Below, one piece after another: positions 1-10,164 of a DNA stretch of 64,000 nucleotides. The first letter of the stretch is position 1. Each line of letters opens with the position of its first letter. The translations under genes were made by a program, and so were the position numbers. Source of the DNA: Aquarana catesbeiana (lineage: Eukaryota > Chordata > Amphibia > Anura > Ranidae). Location: positions 358,669,323-358,733,322 of the forward strand of contig NC_133328.1 of NCBI RefSeq assembly GCF_042186555.1, written 5' to 3'. Under the pieces are notes generated by a model. The model was not told the origin of the DNA. It saw nothing but the letters and a program-made list of their open reading frames with translations, and ran no database searches.

Positions 1-1516
1 TTTGACCAAAGACCTTCTTGGTCCTTGGTCAAGCCATCCTTGACCCAAAAAGAAACATCCTCTTCTGTAGCTAATCCCTGTATTTGTGCCACAACGGTTT
101 TAAAGTTGGGTGATGTAAAATGTTCTTTGAAGAACATTGTTGTGGGGGCTGGCTGACCAATGTATAGGGCAGCGGCTTTTTTTGCTTCTCTGTCTGCCAG
201 AGCGTTTCCTTTGGAAACTCTGCTGTTATCTGATGAATGTGCCTTTACTTTGATGACCGCTATCCTCTTTGGGAGAAGAATCGCTTGCAGGAGTGCTTTA
301 ATTTGCGTAGAGTTAGCAATTGGCTTGTTGTCAGCGGTTTTAAATCCTCTATTCGCCCATATTACGCCATAGTCGTGCGTGACACCAAAAGCGTACCTAC
401 TATCTGTGTAGATGTTTACCTCCTCATCAGAGAAAAGTATGCAAGCTCTTGTGAGCGCCTCCAGTTCTGCTACCTGTGCCGAGGAGGGTGGTAAGGCTTT
501 TGCTTCCAACACCACATCAGGGAGTTGGACAATGGCGTACCCTGTCAGGAATGTTGCATCAGAGGGGCGAGTACAACTGCCGTCTATGAAGACGTCCTGT
601 ACCCCTGGTAGGGGAATGTCAGTGAGATCTGGGCGAGGGCTGGTTATTGCTGCAACCTGTTCAACACAATTGTGCTTCTGATCAGGGTCTCGCGGTAACC
701 TGAGCAAAGAGTGCAAAAGACGGACAGTGGGATTACTTGGTGGTGCGTGTTTGAGAGTGAGGTTATCAGTATTCAGAAGTGTGATCTCATACCCACTAAG
801 CCTCTGTGCTGTCATATGCTGCGTGTTCATGTTTTGCAGGAGGTGAGTTACTGAATGAGTAGTGTAGAGAGTCAATTCATGGCCTAATACTGATTTGTTA
901 GCCTCCTGAACTGCCATAGCACAAGCAGCAAGGTTCTGTAGACAAGATGGCATCCCTTGTACTTGGGTAGGCAACTTTTTTGAGAGATAGGAGACTGGTC
1001 GGTACCCGGTTCCATGTTGCTGTGTCAAAACCGCAGCAAAAGAATTTCCCGATACCACACAGTATAATTGAAAGGGTTTGCCATATTCTACCAATCCCAG
1101 GGCGGGGGCCTGAGTCAGACTTTTTAACAAGGCCTGAAAAGCACAGAGCCTTTCTGTTGTCCAATCTACTGTCTTTGGGGCGGTGGACAAGGTAGCCTCC
1201 CTCAGAATGCCATCATAATATGAACAATCTGGGATCCATTGGCGGCAATATACGATTGCGCCCAAGAATGAGAGCAAAGTTGCTTTGTCTCTTGGAGGAC
1301 TGAGAGCCTGCAGGGCTGCGGCACGTTTGGGGGATACCAGCCTGGTTCCCTCCTTCAGAATGCATCCCAGGTATTCTACCTGACTTTGACACCATTGTAT
1401 CTTCTTCCGCGATGCTAGGTGGCCAGACCTGGCCAGGTGATGTAACAGAGATGTGGAATCGACCGCACAATCTTCAGCAGATCGACTGCACAGGAGCAAG
1501 TCGTCCACATACTGTA
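1..1516 (-). pseudogene. pol: ERV pol: RT palm continuation, connection and RNase H
   Basis: Minus-strand continuation of pol after a frameshift. The polymerase catalytic box YVDD is encoded at 1500-1511. RNase H would degrade the RNA strand of the RNA/DNA hybrid during reverse transcription. It is readable at about 1-600 without a stop in one frame: the first aspartate lies in an IDGS motif (about 575-590), the glutamate in ELEAL (about 455-470), the second aspartate in YTDSRYA (about 395-415), and the last in an ADREA motif (about 195-210). The stretch 600-1490 is retroviral-like but broken between frames. Integrase in the normal orientation should follow left of the window edge. Confidence 0.8.
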
Positions 1517-2524
1517 TTAGTACCGACCCGCGCTCAGCAGTCCATGACTTAATTGTCTCATTAAGGACCATGGAGAAGGCTGCTGGACTGTCCACATACC
1601 CTGCGGTAATCTTGACCAGGTCAACTGCTTTCCCCTCCCCCATGAGAATGAAAACATGGGCAATACCCCTTCATCGATAGAGATGCTAAAAAATGCATTC
1701 GCCAGGTCTACTACTGTGTAGCAAAGGGAATCAGCAGGTATTTTCAAAAAGATGAAAGAAATATCTGCTACCAAAGGTGGCAGAGGTATAACCTGCTTGT
1801 TCACGGCCCTTAGGTCCTGTACAAGCCTCCACTCCCCATTTGCCTTTTTCACAGGGTAGATTGGTGTATTCCAGGGGCTTATAATGTGTTTCAGAATCCC
1901 TTTTGCTATGTAATCATTGATTAATGGTGTGATGCCTTCAATTTTTTCAAGTGGCAGGGGGTATTGCTTGTGATATTGTACTTCAGCGTCTGGACGCATT
2001 TGTGGTGTGTAGGGTGTACAGTTAATAAAACCCACACTCCCTTTGTTGTCTGCCCATATAGCATGTGTTTCTAGAGTGGGTGGTAATGATGCAAAGAGTC
2101 CCCTGAAAGTGTGTCTCTTTGGAGCATGTAAATCACAGAACGGTGAGCTGGCAGTGAGGGAGCCCCCTCTGTCAAATTTAATGGTGATATTCAGTTTTGA
2201 GAGTAGGTCCCTCCCCATTAAAGATACTGGACAATCCACAAGGACAGCAAAACTCTGGGTACACAGTTCCTGCCCTTCTGGAGTGGCCACGGGCAATGGT
2301 GGAGTGATGGGGTGGGTAATTGATGTCCCATTTATACCAATAGAGTTTCCCTCAGTGCAGTGCGGTGTGTCATATATGGCATCATTCAAACTACTGAATG
2401 TAGCCCCTGAATCCAACAATAGACATATCAGGTGATTGTCTACCCGCAATAGTACCTGCGGAAGACTTTTCCATGATGGATTGTAACACACAAGGCTGAG
2501 GGACGGGACGTACTCTTGGCATCC
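1517..2524 (-). pseudogene. pro-pol: ERV protease and N-terminal reverse transcriptase
   Basis: Follows gag in the same reading frame after a single UAG. The aspartic protease has its catalytic LLLDSGAT motif at about 2399-2423 and a GRDLL motif further on; it would cleave the Gag-Pol polyprotein. The RT fingers begin near 1930 with a WNTPIYPVKK motif and an LVQDLRAVNK segment, followed by a VVDLANAFF motif carrying the first catalytic aspartate. The frame then shifts around 1600-1660, just before the palm YVDD box, and ends at a TAA at 1517-1519. The element therefore cannot make full-length RT. A GTG would be the first start-like codon, but no separate start is needed in a readthrough layout. 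Confidence 0.85.
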
Positions 2525-3752
2525 CTATTGTGGCGTCCGCCGAGCGGATGGCCACTGCATCGGAATGCGTGGGGGTGGTCTGTTAGGCTGAGGCTGGTAT
2601 TGGGGTTGTGGTTGGGGTGGTTGGGGTTGTGGTGGGTGAGGATACCTGATATCCTGAAGGCGACGGGGGCCGGTGTTAAGATTCCTACCTCTTCCTCTTT
2701 GGGCGTTTGTTCTAATTCTGTAGGGACATTGGGACTTCCAGTGCCCCAGTTCCCCACAGTTAAAGCACCCCTGGTCTGGTGGGTAACCCTGATCTGGGGG
2801 ATAAGATTGCATTGGTGGATAAGGTTGCATTGTCATTATGTGGGTGGGCGGAGTCCCACCAGTTGGCAGAGTCTGGGTTGGTGTCAGGGAGGGAAAAATG
2901 CCACCCTTCTGCTCAAATACCCCTGATGTTTCTCGTGACCTAGCATCCTTCATAAATTCATCTGGGGGTTGTTCTGCCCACTTTGGATTAGTGAATTTAA
3001 GCAACTGTGTCACCTTTGTATCGCCACCAGCCATAATGGTGGTGGTGAACAACTGGGGGTTGGCGTTATCTACTGCTTTCCACAGACCATATACCCGGGT
3101 ACAAAATTCATAGAACTTTTCCTTCGGTCCCTGTTTTGCTAGGACAAGTTCCTGAAGTGCAGATGAACCCTTGTATATAGTAGACCAATGATTCCCCATA
3201 CCTTTCCAAAAAGATACCCAATCTTTATCTTCTTCTATGTGGGCTGTCCATAAGGCATCTACGGGATGCCCTTCTGGGCTGTCAGGGTCAACTATACTAA
3301 GGATCCCTGCTATATCTTCTTTATCCAGGCTTGTCCCTGCACTGTATTTTGCAAGGAAAGCTCCAGCCTCCCTAGGGCTTTTCTTTGGGCTGGGGCATAA
3401 CTCCTTTATTTTTGACAGTGTGCCTAGGGGTAGGGGAATATGGACTACCGTCTCCCCTATATGCATAAGTGGTGCTTTAAAGGTGGCACCTAGACTTTCC
3501 TGTTCCATGTCTATTTCTCTTTCCTCAGTAGAGGATTCACCCTGCTCCCTTTCCTCCTGTGGGGGTTTCTGGCTTATGGCCGGTTTAGTTTGGCTTCTGA
3601 GTGTGGTGGATGGCTGTGAAATTATCTTTTCCTTGGCCTCCTTAATCCTTCTTGCCTCTTTCTCTAGTTTCCTCTCGTACGCCTCTAAATCTTCCCTTTT
3701 CCTTTGTATCCTTTCTTCCTCTTCCTGCTGTCTTTTATTAAGAGGGGAAGAT
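2525..3752 (-). pseudogene. gag: ERV gag, capsid/nucleocapsid part
   Basis: C-terminal Gag. It begins in a Glu/Lys/Arg-rich coiled coil that repeats sequence also present at 5254-5456, continues into a capsid-like region with a QGPKEKFYEFCTRVYGLW segment resembling a retroviral major homology region, and then has one zinc knuckle (CFNCGELGHWKSQC, about 2728-2768) for RNA packaging. The tail is rich in Pro, Gln and Arg. The stop is UAG at 2525-2527 followed by GGA, and the same frame stays open into protease. The 5' end of this part is cut by the inverted block, so it is separated from its own N-terminal half (5254-6286). Confidence 0.88.
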
Positions 3753-3753
3753 A

Positions 3754-4908
3754 TTGGGCATACCAGAATCAAGCAGTGTTCTCATACTTTCCTATCTCCA
3801 TGGTCCAGGACATATAGGTACCACCGCCCTAACAAACATATACACAAAGTCTTTCTGCACAAACAACTTAAGTAAACAGGCAAAACTCCTCACCAGCAGT
3901 TGTCTGACCTGTGCACAAAACAATGTCCAAGGGAAAAATCATGGATTACATGGCCACCTGCCCCCACCCCTGGGTCCCCTAACAGATTTGCAAATAGACT
4001 TCACACACATGCCCAAACAAAAAGGCAATTTGAAATACCTTTGCGTGATCGTATGCAAATGGTCAGGTTGGGTTGAAGGTATTCCATGTACAGGTGAGAC
4101 TGCTAAAATTGCTGCCAAATGCATACTGAACCATTGGGTTTGTAGGTTCGGAATACCAACGGCCATATGGTCAGACAGAGGGCCTGCCTTCAGCTCCTCT
4201 GTTACACAGACTTTAGCTAAGCTACTAGGCTTACAGTGGAAACTGCACATCCCTTACCACCCACAAAGTGCAGGAGTAGTGGAAAGAATGAATAGGAACA
4301 TTAAAGACAAGTTAAAAAAGGCCACGGGGGGCACCATGAAAGGATGGTTGGATTACCTTCCTTCTGTCCTATTTCAGATCAGAACAACACCACATGCTAG
4401 AACAAAACTCTCGCCCTTTGAGATTTTGATGGGAGTTCCTGCAAACATAGAGCTGCCCCTCTTAGATCAAAACACTGACATTAACATCTATTCTCAACAG
4501 GAAATGTACGTGAAAAATCTGGTAAGTATGCTACAGGATATGAACGAACAAGTCTCTGTCACCTTTTCTCCTCTTTCAACAGAACCTACTCATCCCTTCA
4601 TCCCAGGAGACAAAGTACTGGTGAAACAACTGGCACACAAAAAGAAGGTTGGACCCATTTTCTCTGGACCTTGGAAAATAGAGAAGGTTTCCAGAACTGC
4701 TGTACTGACCGATCTAGGAAACACCTGGATCCACGCCAGCCGGTTAAAGAAGTGTCCACAGCAACCCCAGACCCCTGACCCTCCACCAGCATCCCAAGGC
4801 TTCTCTCTTCAGGAACAGCGACCGGATTTGGAGGACATTCAAGAAGGCATAAAACAAATCTCTCTGGACGACGAGACCAATCCCCCACCAACAAGAAGAA
4901 ACGTGTAA
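3754..4908 (+). pseudogene. pol (int): ERV integrase (C-terminal part of pol), opposite orientation
   Basis: Open frame of about 384 codons without an ATG at its head, so a fragment of a polyprotein. The N-terminal His/Cys zinc-binding part is partial (CLTC is visible). The catalytic core shows aspartates in LQIDFTHM and WSDRGPAF and a glutamate in GVVERMNR, with exactly 35 residues between the second aspartate and the glutamate, the canonical D,D-35-E arrangement. The C-terminal domain contains GDKVLVKQLAHKKK, GPWKI and an HASRLKKC motif, like gammaretroviral integrases, and ends in a Pro-rich tail. It would insert viral cDNA into host DNA. No env frame overlaps its end; the polypurine tract and an LTR start follow within 135 bases. 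Confidence 0.88.
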
Positions 4909-5032
4909 CAGAACTTTGCACACAGTACCTGACAAAATGATTTCTACCTTTGTGTCAGGAAAAACATTATGCTTCTGGACATGTCTGATTACCTACTTGG
5001 TAGAATGACCATTTCGATGATATCGAATGGTC

Positions 5033-5043
5033 AAAGGGAGGAT
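5033..5043 (+). promoter_or_regulatory. Polypurine tract of the inverted ERV block
   Basis: The sequence CAAAGGGAGGAT directly precedes an LTR starting TGTAAGGAG at 5044. This is the expected plus-strand primer site for reverse transcription and it fixes the left LTR border. Confidence 0.75.
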
Positions 5044-5253
5044 TGTAAGGAGATTCCATAATACATTGCATTATGATTGATTATTGATTTTACCCTGAGG
5101 ATATATGTTCAGGTTTTGCTTATTTGCTTTATGATTAGAGAAATATCTTGGTATATGATTAGAGAAATATCTTGGTATATTTTAGTGAATATGACAGACT
5201 GAATCTTATGACAAGTATTACTTAATGACTGAATTATCTCACCCTGTCTGTCT

Positions 5254-6286
5254 TTTCCTCCTGTGGGGGTTTCTGGCTTATGGCCGGTTTTGTTTGGCTT
5301 CTGAGTGTGGTGGATGGCTGTGAAATTATCTTTTCCTTGGCCTCCTTAATCCTTCTTGCCTCTTTCTCTAGTTTCCTCTCGTACGCCTCTAAATCTTCCC
5401 TTTTCCTCAGTATCCTTTCTTCCTCTTCCTGCTGTCTTTTATTAAATTCTTTCTGTTTCTCCTCCCATTCCTTTTCCTTGGGGCTTAACTTCCTGACTCC
5501 TTCCTCTTCTCCCTCTTCCAGGGACATTCCATCCCTTTCTTCCTTAGTTATCGCAGAATACTCTCTCATCTCACCTTCCCTCTTATCTAGCTCTCTTTTG
5601 TAATGTTCTAGCTCTTCCTCCCTCCTAGACATTTTCTCCTCTAATTCCTCCTTTCTCTTCTTAAACTCTTTTAACTTCTCTTCTAATTCCCTTTCCTTCG
5701 GATCCAACCTCCTAATCCTCTCTTCTTCCCTCCTACGTATACCTTCTGCCCGGACTTCCTCTTCCCTGTTTCTACTTTCGTTTTCCCATCGTGTAACTTG
5801 TGCCTGATCAGCTGCCCCATATACCATGGTAGCCAATACTGCTGGATCCAGAGATGGATACAGCTGAAGACATGGACCCAATGTTCCATCCTCCTGTTTA
5901 ACCATCACATAAGGGGGGGGTGCTTCGGGTTGCTGTGATAGGGCGGGTGAATTTACAGGTTTTGGTGTGGGGGCTTTAGTTACATACTTTGTTTTATACT
6001 TGGCTAAGCATTTGTTCCATGTTTTGTAACAATCTTTCATGTATTGGGTGTCTTCCCATTTCCCAGGTGGGTAAGAGTGCTTGTGCACCTGACACACCTT
6101 GCTCACTTCCTTCCACTCGTCCTCAGAACAGGGTCCCACTGGCCCTGGGTCATGTATCCCCAGCTGTTGGCACCTCTCTCTGACCTGTGTCCAAAACGGT
6201 TCTACCTGTGGCCCCGGTAGTGTGTTTTTAACATACTCATAGGGAGATGGATTGGCCATGGTCTGGGTTGCTGCAGAATTCCCCAT
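5254..6286 (-). pseudogene. gag: ERV gag, matrix and coiled-coil N-terminal part
   Basis: Starts at a true ATG (6286) with MGNS, a myristoylation-type N-terminus expected to target Gag to membranes. A matrix-like region follows, then a Pro-rich linker with a PPPY late-domain motif (recruits Nedd4-type ligases for budding) near residue 125, then a long Glu/Arg/Lys-rich stretch (about residues 175-330) predicted to form a coiled coil. The frame is cut at about 5254, where the inverted block begins; the last few codons are out-of-place LTR sequence. The coiled-coil end is duplicated in the downstream gag part. Confidence 0.85.
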
Positions 6287-7152
6287 CCAATAACCTTGGT
6301 AGTGTGTGTCTAGTACAGGGACAGAGATGAAAGCAACCTGTTTGTGCTATAATCTGTTCCCTGACTTGGGAATAAGTCCCCTCGTCTGTTATCGCTGTGG
6401 GGCTGATATAGCTATGAAGGTTAACCCTCAGTACTCGGTATAGGAAACCCCTCCTTGTGGTAGGGTATACTCCCCTTGCACCAAGTCGGTATGAAAACCC
6501 GGTTGGTCTAGTGGTGAGCAGGATCCACGTCCTGTCAATACTAAGGAACAGTAAACCAAAGGTGCAATGTGGGCAGGCGGGCGCTATCTCACTACAGTCA
6601 GGCTCCTGTCTTAGGTCGTTCATTTAGTACATATATGTGTAATACAATATCTTAACAAAAAAAATCCTCTAAATTAATACAGTACTTTACATTCAGTTGT
6701 CATACGCATATATTATCATACACTTTTCTCTAATTCTCTAATTCTCTAAATACTTACGGTGGTACCTAAAAGAAAAAACAAGCAAAATCTTATATATACA
6801 GTGGCAAAATAAAGTTACATTATATGAACATGTTATAATAAGTGCACTTTTCAATATTTTCCCCAAAAATTGGGCGTCCACTTAGCCACTCCTTATACTA
6901 CGGGCGTATTCTATACTTCCCGAGTTTTAAACACACATATATCTACTCAACACAGTCAGACCAACCTAGTCAGACTATAAAAACCAAAAAACCTGCGAGC
7001 CCTTAACCCTCCAAGGGGCCAGCCTAGCCCGTTGCGAAGGCACAGTTATGTAAGTGTGTGGGTATACAAGGTTATTTGAACAAGGCAAGCATCAACACCA
7101 GTTACCAAAAATAGGTAAAAAGGAGTTAAAAATGACTTACCTGTTCAAAACA
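6287..7152 (-). other. ERV leader between PBS and gag
   Basis: About 865 bases between primer-binding site and gag ATG, AT-rich in 6620-6900. I see no coding frame that I trust. A packaging signal would be expected here, but I cannot identify one by eye. Confidence 0.5.
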
Positions 7153-7169
7153 CCCCACTTCTGGTACCA
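7153..7169 (-). promoter_or_regulatory. ERV primer-binding site, tRNA-Leu type
   Basis: On the minus strand TGGTACCAGAAGTGGGG follows the LTR end after four bases. It starts with the obligatory TGG and resembles the complement of the 3' end of vertebrate tRNA-Leu(UAA), with one visible mismatch by memory of that tRNA. Confidence 0.7.
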
Positions 7170-7173
7170 AAAC

Positions 7174-7847
7174 TGTTAGGTGCTTCGTCTTCTCCTTGTG
7201 GCCTAGGCTCTTGGAGATGGCTCAGTGGAGGTCCTCGCCGGCGGTTAATCAATTACACATACACACACTAGGTATGCTGAAATGATTACCATTCTTTATT
7301 TTAGGATTCGCTGTTTTATGCTGTCTTTACAAGACTCTGCCCCAATTTGGGGGCCAATCAAAATGATACACATAAATGTTCATTAGCATATTCGGTAATT
7401 TCTTAATCTTGTGATTTTTAATAATGCCTTCATCTTGTGATCTTAAAATGGTGACCCCTGTAGTTCAAGTTAATAGGTCAAAACATTCCTTATTCTCTGT
7501 CACTGTCTGCTGGGCTATGAGGTGTTCAACCACTGCTTCCCTAAAAAAACTAATGTTAGCTGTTATGCCCAACAACAGTGTACAGAGATAAAACCACAGG
7601 CAGATGTTTCCTCAGATGGAGACATTAAAAGAGGAAAAGACAGACAGGGTGAGATAATTCAGTCATTAAGTAATACTTGTCATAAGATTCAGTCTGTCAT
7701 ATTCACTAAAATATACCAAGATATTTCTCTAATCATATACCAAGATATTTCTCTAATCATAAAGCAAATAAGCAAAACCTGAACATATATCCTCAGGGTA
7801 AAATCAATAATCAATCATAATGCAATGTATTATGGAATCTCCTTACA
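7174..7847 (-). repeat. 5' LTR of the provirus
   Basis: About 674 bases with ends TGTAAG...CTAACA on the minus strand, i.e. short inverted ends closing with TG/CA. The outer border is confirmed by the second copy of this sequence after the polypurine tract at 5044. A CATAAAA TATA-like box lies near 7312-7318 and an AATAAA polyadenylation signal at 7295-7300 (minus strand), a plausible promoter/R layout. A tandem 22-base duplication (ATATACCAAGATATTTCTCT type) lies at about 7710-7755 and is present in both LTR copies. Confidence 0.85.
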
Positions 7848-9036
7848 ATATCCATCTTAATTATATTGCTTCTTCCAAACCAGGAGTGTAATCCCTTATG
7901 CCATCTCTCCAATAAGCCTCGCACCTTTTTTAACGCTGGTGGGAAATTAAGCTCATATGTTTTAGAAGGGTCCACTGCTATACAAGTCCCTAGATACTTC
8001 AGGAATTGATCTGCCCATTTAAATTTATAATTTGCTTTTAATGACATCATCGTTTCTTTCGGGACAGCTACCGCCAATACCTCTGATTTAGAGAAATTTA
8101 TCTTGAAAAAGGACAGTGTACTGTATGTCTCAATTTAAATAAGTTTGGGAGTGAGATTATGGGATTGGTCATTGGGAAGAGCATATCATCTGCATATGCT
8201 GCAACTTTATGTCTAGCTCCTCCTACCGTTATTCCCCAAATATCCTTATTAAGCCGAATTCTACATAACAGAGGTTCCAGTATCAGTGCAAACAATAAAG
8301 GGGACAGTGGGCATCCCTGCCTTGTCCCATTCCTTATCGCAAATGGGGGGGAGACTACTCCTTTTACCTTCACTTGAGCTTTAGGTTCTTTATACATGCC
8401 TGCAATCCATCTAATCATTTTCCCTCCCAGTTTTATGTGACGAAGGACTGCAAACATGAACCCCCATCCCACCCTATTAAATGCCTTCTCCGCGTCTGTT
8501 CCTAGGAATACACATGGAGTCTTAGTTGAGTTTCCTATATGCATCAAATTCAGGGTTTTGATGATATTATCCCTTGCTTCTCTTGTTGGAACAAACCCTA
8601 CCTGATCCTGATGGATCAGGAAGGGTAATTGCTGTTGTAGTCTTAAGGCTATAATTTTACTGAATATTTTTAGATCCGCATTCAATAAGGATATTGGCCT
8701 ATAACTTCCACAGTGCTTTGGATCCTTTCCTTCTTTTGGAATCACTGCTATTATAGCTCTTAATGTCTCTGAATGGAAAGGGGCTCCCTCCCCCAGCTCA
8801 TTAAACATTTTAACCAGATAGGGCCCCAATATTGGTGAGAATAACTTATAGTACTGGGCCGAGAGCCCATCTGGTCCTGGTGCCTTCCCCATTTTTGCTA
8901 ATCTTATTCCTCTCTGTACCTCTTCTAAAGTAATTGGCGAGTCCAACTCCTCCTGCGCACTAGTTGTCAGGCACGGCATTCCACTTGATTTTAGATACTC
9001 CTCCATCACTGTTCGATCTGGTGCGTCTATATTCAA
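7848..9036 (-). pseudogene. LINE ORF2 reverse transcriptase
   Basis: RT domain of a non-LTR retrotransposon that copies its RNA at a nicked target. Visible motifs in order: GKAPGPDGLSAQYYK, SYRPISLLNADLKIFSKI, DQVGFVPTREARDN, DAEKAFNRV (first catalytic aspartate), NGTRQGCPLSPLLFALILEPL, and the polymerase box AAYADDMLF. A frame break separates this from the post-RT segment (KYLGT, GRSNIIKMDI) ending at 7848. About 300 codons of the main block are open. The pattern is closer to L1/Tx1 than to CR1, judged by the PISLLN and QGCPLSPLLF blocks. Confidence 0.88.
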
Positions 9037-9411
9037 AGTGAAAGTGAAGAGTAGAACTCGCCAAACACCTCGGCTATCTGTCCAGGCATCCCAACCTCCT
9101 CCCCATCTCTTTTCCTCACTCAGAGAATAAACGTCCTTGCATGCATTTCACGTAATGCGCCTGCAAGTTGCCTGCCACATTTATTGCCTGACTCGTAGCT
9201 ACATTTACGTCCAATTTGTAATGCCATTTTGGCTCTATATTGTAATAGATCAGTTACTTGTCTACGGCATTTAATAATTCTCGTTCCACTTTTGCAGTCT
9301 GAGCATGTTTATGTTGTGCCTCTAAGCCTTGGATTTTGGACAGTAGCATAGTTACTTTGGCTTCCCTCTCCTTCTTTATTCTTGCTCTGTGTTTTATCAG
9401 TACTCCCCGTA

Positions 9412-10110
9412 TTACTGCTTTACTCCCGGGGGGCTATCTGAATTATCGTTCATCTGGAAAAACCATTCTATTTCCCTCTGGACGTCCTCCATTACTATGG
9501 GATCCTGAAGAAGGCTTTCATTAAGTTTCCATAGCCTCGTGGATGTATGGTGTCTGTCAGTCAAGTTGTATTTTAAAAAGATTGGCACATGATCTGACCA
9601 TGTGATTAAACCAATAGAGGCCTCACTTACTGAGTGTAATTGTTTGTGTGGTACAAAAAAAAAATCAATATGTGAGTATACTCTATGTGGGTTGGAAAAG
9701 AAAGTATAATCTTTTTCCCTCGGATGGAATAATCGACACACATCTACCATTCTTGCCTCTGCCATTGCTTGGGAAATCCCCTTCCTTACTTTAGGTGTCA
9801 TTGAAGATACTTCTGATGAAGTATCTTCTTTGGGTATCAGGGGTACATTTAGATCTCCTCCCATGATCAACTGTCCTAATTTGAACCCCATGAGTTTTTC
9901 TACTATATTTTTAACAAAAATATCTTGCTGGGAGTTTGGGGCATAGTATGAAGCCAGCGTCACTGCCTCCCTACCAATGGTTCCCTTTATGAACAAATAT
10001 CTTCCTTTTACATCTATCATGGAATCTTTATAATTCCAGGCCACTGTATTTGATATCATAATAGATACTCCCCTGGTTTTGGATTCAGCGTTACAAGCGT
10101 GGTACACCAT
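9412..10110 (-). pseudogene. LINE ORF2 apurinic-type endonuclease (partial)
   Basis: C-terminal two thirds of an APE-like endonuclease, which nicks target DNA to prime reverse transcription. GGDLNVPL (catalytic Asp/Asn), SHIDFFFVP and the SDHVPIFL motif (catalytic Asp-His) are present in order. The N-terminal Asn and Glu motifs are missing through truncation. The stretch 9040-9410 between endonuclease and RT is broken in several frames. Confidence 0.85.
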
Positions 10111-10164
10111 AGAATAATCTCTACTTCTTAATAATCTCTACTTCTTAATCTCTACTTCTTTAAT

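Larger units (their letters stand above)
3747..5260 (+). other. Inverted ERV block: integrase + PPT + LTR start inside gag
   Basis: A plus-strand segment from the 3' half of a related provirus lies between two copies of a ~200-bp gag segment (about 3552-3746 and 5254-5456, nearly identical, same orientation). The block contains integrase, then a polypurine tract (5033-5043), then the first ~217 bases of an LTR (5044-5260). That LTR segment is the reverse complement of the outer part of the LTR at about 7630-7847. At the right junction the LTR and gag share about 7 bases (TTTCCTC, 5254-5260). It could be an inversion-duplication, recombination of two proviruses, or an assembly join. Confidence 0.8.
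1..7847 (-). mobile_element. Endogenous retrovirus (class I, gamma/epsilon-like), 5' part of provirus, rearranged
   Basis: Read on the minus strand the order is 5' LTR (7847-7174), PBS, leader, gag, then pro-RT-RNase H running off the left edge. Same-frame gag and pol separated by one UAG, a DSGAT protease, a YVDD polymerase box and a CX2CX4HX4C knuckle place it with class I (gamma/epsilon-like) retroviruses. No env is visible; if present it lies left of base 1. A block in opposite orientation (about 3747-5260) with integrase, polypurine tract and LTR start interrupts gag. Frameshifts and this inversion make it a dead copy. The right LTR edge abuts LINE ORF2 sequence at 7848. The target duplication cannot be checked because the other LTR is outside the window. 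Confidence 0.9.

Noticed and set aside
2043..2926. Plus-strand frames over the ERV gag/pro region
   Set aside because: Opposite-strand shadows of gag-pro; no recognisable product.
5044..5260. Retroviral autointegration as the cause of the inverted block
   Set aside because: Autointegration should join the exact LTR terminus to an internal site; here the junction is ~217 bases inside the LTR and shows microhomology.
4921..6286. env gene near the inverted integrase block
   Set aside because: The LTR starts 135 bases after integrase ends, and the next coding sequence is gag on the other strand; no env-like frame.
6237..6623. 128-codon minus-strand frame in the ERV leader
   Set aside because: Overlaps the gag start in another frame, with no domain or initiation support.
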